Shown here in pieces: positions 6,882 to 7,202 of a stretch of 7,202 nt of DNA. The DNA is from Labilibaculum sp. GTDB lineage: Bacteria; Bacteroidota; Bacteroidia; Bacteroidales; Marinifilaceae. Position 1 is the first letter of the stretch; the number at the start of each line of letters is the position of its first letter. The stretch is from the NCBI GenBank assembly GCA_016743925.1, contig JADGFH010000286.1, forward strand, positions 1 to 7,202, in the 5' to 3' direction. The position numbers and the translations under genes are program-made. Below the pieces are notes generated by a model that saw nothing but the letters and a program-made list of their open reading frames with translations, was not told where the DNA came from and did not search any database.

Positions 6882-7073
6882 TTAGTAAAACATTTTGTAT
6901 ATAACATCCATCAAATTCTTGAACCCAAAGTCCATTGCAAATATTGCTGTCGCAATAATAGCGGAAGCAACCATAACTACGATTGCACTACTCTGAAGTT
7001 CAGACCATGATGGCCAAGATACTTTCTGAACTAGTTCTTTATAAACTTCTTCAAAATAAATTTTTAGTTTCAT
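6882..7073 (-). CDS. secE: Preprotein translocase subunit SecE
   Basis: SecE is the small essential membrane subunit that clamps SecY in the SecYEG channel. The protein is 63 aa, the short single-span form typical of most bacteria (E. coli has three spans). Residues 1-26 form the cytoplasmic amphipathic part (MKLKIYFEEVYKELVQKV) followed by the hallmark SWPSWSEL at 19-26. One transmembrane helix spans about 28-48 (SSAIVVMVASAIIATAIFAM), and a short C-terminal tail follows. A longer in-frame reading from 7121 would add 16 residues encoded inside tRNA-Trp and is rejected; the ATG at 7073-7071 matches the family N-terminus. No Shine-Dalgarno is present (ACAAACAAGCCTT precedes). It starts 18 nt after the tRNA and ends 15 nt before nusG. 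Confidence 0.97.
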   Translation of the reverse strand: MKLKIYFEEVYKELVQKVSWPSWSELQSSAIVVMVASAIIATAIFAMDFGFKNLMDVIYKMFY

Positions 7074-7091
7074 AAGGCTTGTTTGTCTTTG

Positions 7092-7164
7092 CACGGGTGG
7101 AGAGACTCGAACTCCCGACACCTGGTTTTGGAGACCAGTGCTCTGCCAACTGAGCTACACCCGT
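7092..7164 (-). tRNA. tRNA-Trp (anticodon CCA)
   Basis: The minus strand folds into a complete 73-nt cloverleaf. The acceptor stem is ACGGGTG/CACCCGT with discriminator G, the D stem GCTC/GAGC with an AGTTGGCA loop, the anticodon stem CTGGT/ACCAG with loop CTCCAAA (anticodon CCA, reading UGG), the variable region GTGTC, and the T arm GGGAG-TTCGAGT-CTCTC with one G-U pair. The 3' CCA is not encoded (CAA follows the discriminator), so it must be added by tRNA nucleotidyltransferase. The gene sits 18 nt before secE on the same strand, so it is probably co-transcribed and released by processing. tRNA-Trp just upstream of secE, often behind tuf, is a recurring arrangement in Bacteroidota and other phyla. 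Confidence 0.98.
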
Positions 7165-7172
7165 TTATAATA

Positions 7173-7202
7173 AGGTTGATCTGGTTTAACCCAGATCAAC
7201 CT
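7173..7202 (-). terminator. Perfect 12-bp stem-loop upstream of tRNA-Trp
   Basis: AGGTTGATCTGG and CCAGATCAACCT are perfect inverted repeats around a six-base loop, ending exactly at the window edge, so the stem may be longer. In the minus-strand RNA it is followed after no gap by TTATTATAA and then the 5' end of tRNA-Trp. It could be a leaky terminator of the upstream gene (tuf is the usual neighbour, not seen here) or a processing signal. The downstream tract is U/A mixed rather than a clean U-run, so the terminator label is tentative. Confidence 0.6.

Noticed and set aside
7074..7121. A longer SecE reading starting inside the tRNA.
   Set aside because: The extra 16 residues are translated tRNA-Trp sequence. 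The ATG at 7073 gives the family N-terminus.
1..7202. A novel defence, mobile or biosynthetic system.
   Set aside because: The whole window is accounted for by conserved housekeeping genes and short spacers. There are no direct-repeat arrays, transposase, integrase or unfamiliar reading frames.

Overview
The window is a stretch of core housekeeping chromosome from a member of the phylum Bacteroidota, most likely a marine Bacteroidales/Marinilabiliales-type lineage. The evidence is the RpoB length of 1270 aa, its Bacteroides-like rifampicin-region variants, the RpoC N-terminus, the low-to-moderate GC content and the near absence of Shine-Dalgarno motifs. Species-level placement is inference from remembered family sequences.

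Every gene lies on the minus strand, so transcription runs from high to low coordinates. In transcription order: a strong perfect stem-loop at the window edge, tRNA-Trp(CCA), secE, nusG, rplK (L11), rplA (L1), rplJ (L10), rplL (L7/L12), a terminator-like attenuator, rpoB, an intergenic stem-loop, and the first 58 codons of rpoC, cut by the window start. This is the classic secE-nusG-rplKAJL-rpoBC transcription-translation cluster, with tRNA-Trp at its head. The only gaps above 40 bases are rplL-rpoB (106 nt) and rpoB-rpoC (81 nt), and each holds a strong hairpin. No stretch over 300 bases is without a gene.

The products work together. SecE anchors the SecYEG translocon. NusG binds RNA polymerase and couples it to Rho or ribosomes. 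L11, L1, L10 and L7/L12 form the factor-recruiting stalk region and the L1 stalk of the 50S subunit. RpoB and RpoC are the two large RNA polymerase subunits. Grouping them allows ribosome and RNA polymerase supply to be co-regulated, and the rplL-rpoB attenuator would explain lower polymerase output relative to the stalk proteins.

I found no mobile element, CRISPR array, phage gene, pseudogene or novel system. The observations worth a second look are RNA structures between genes: two strong intergenic hairpins, the edge hairpin, and weaker stems at the rplK and rplJ starts where L1 and L10 autoregulation could act.
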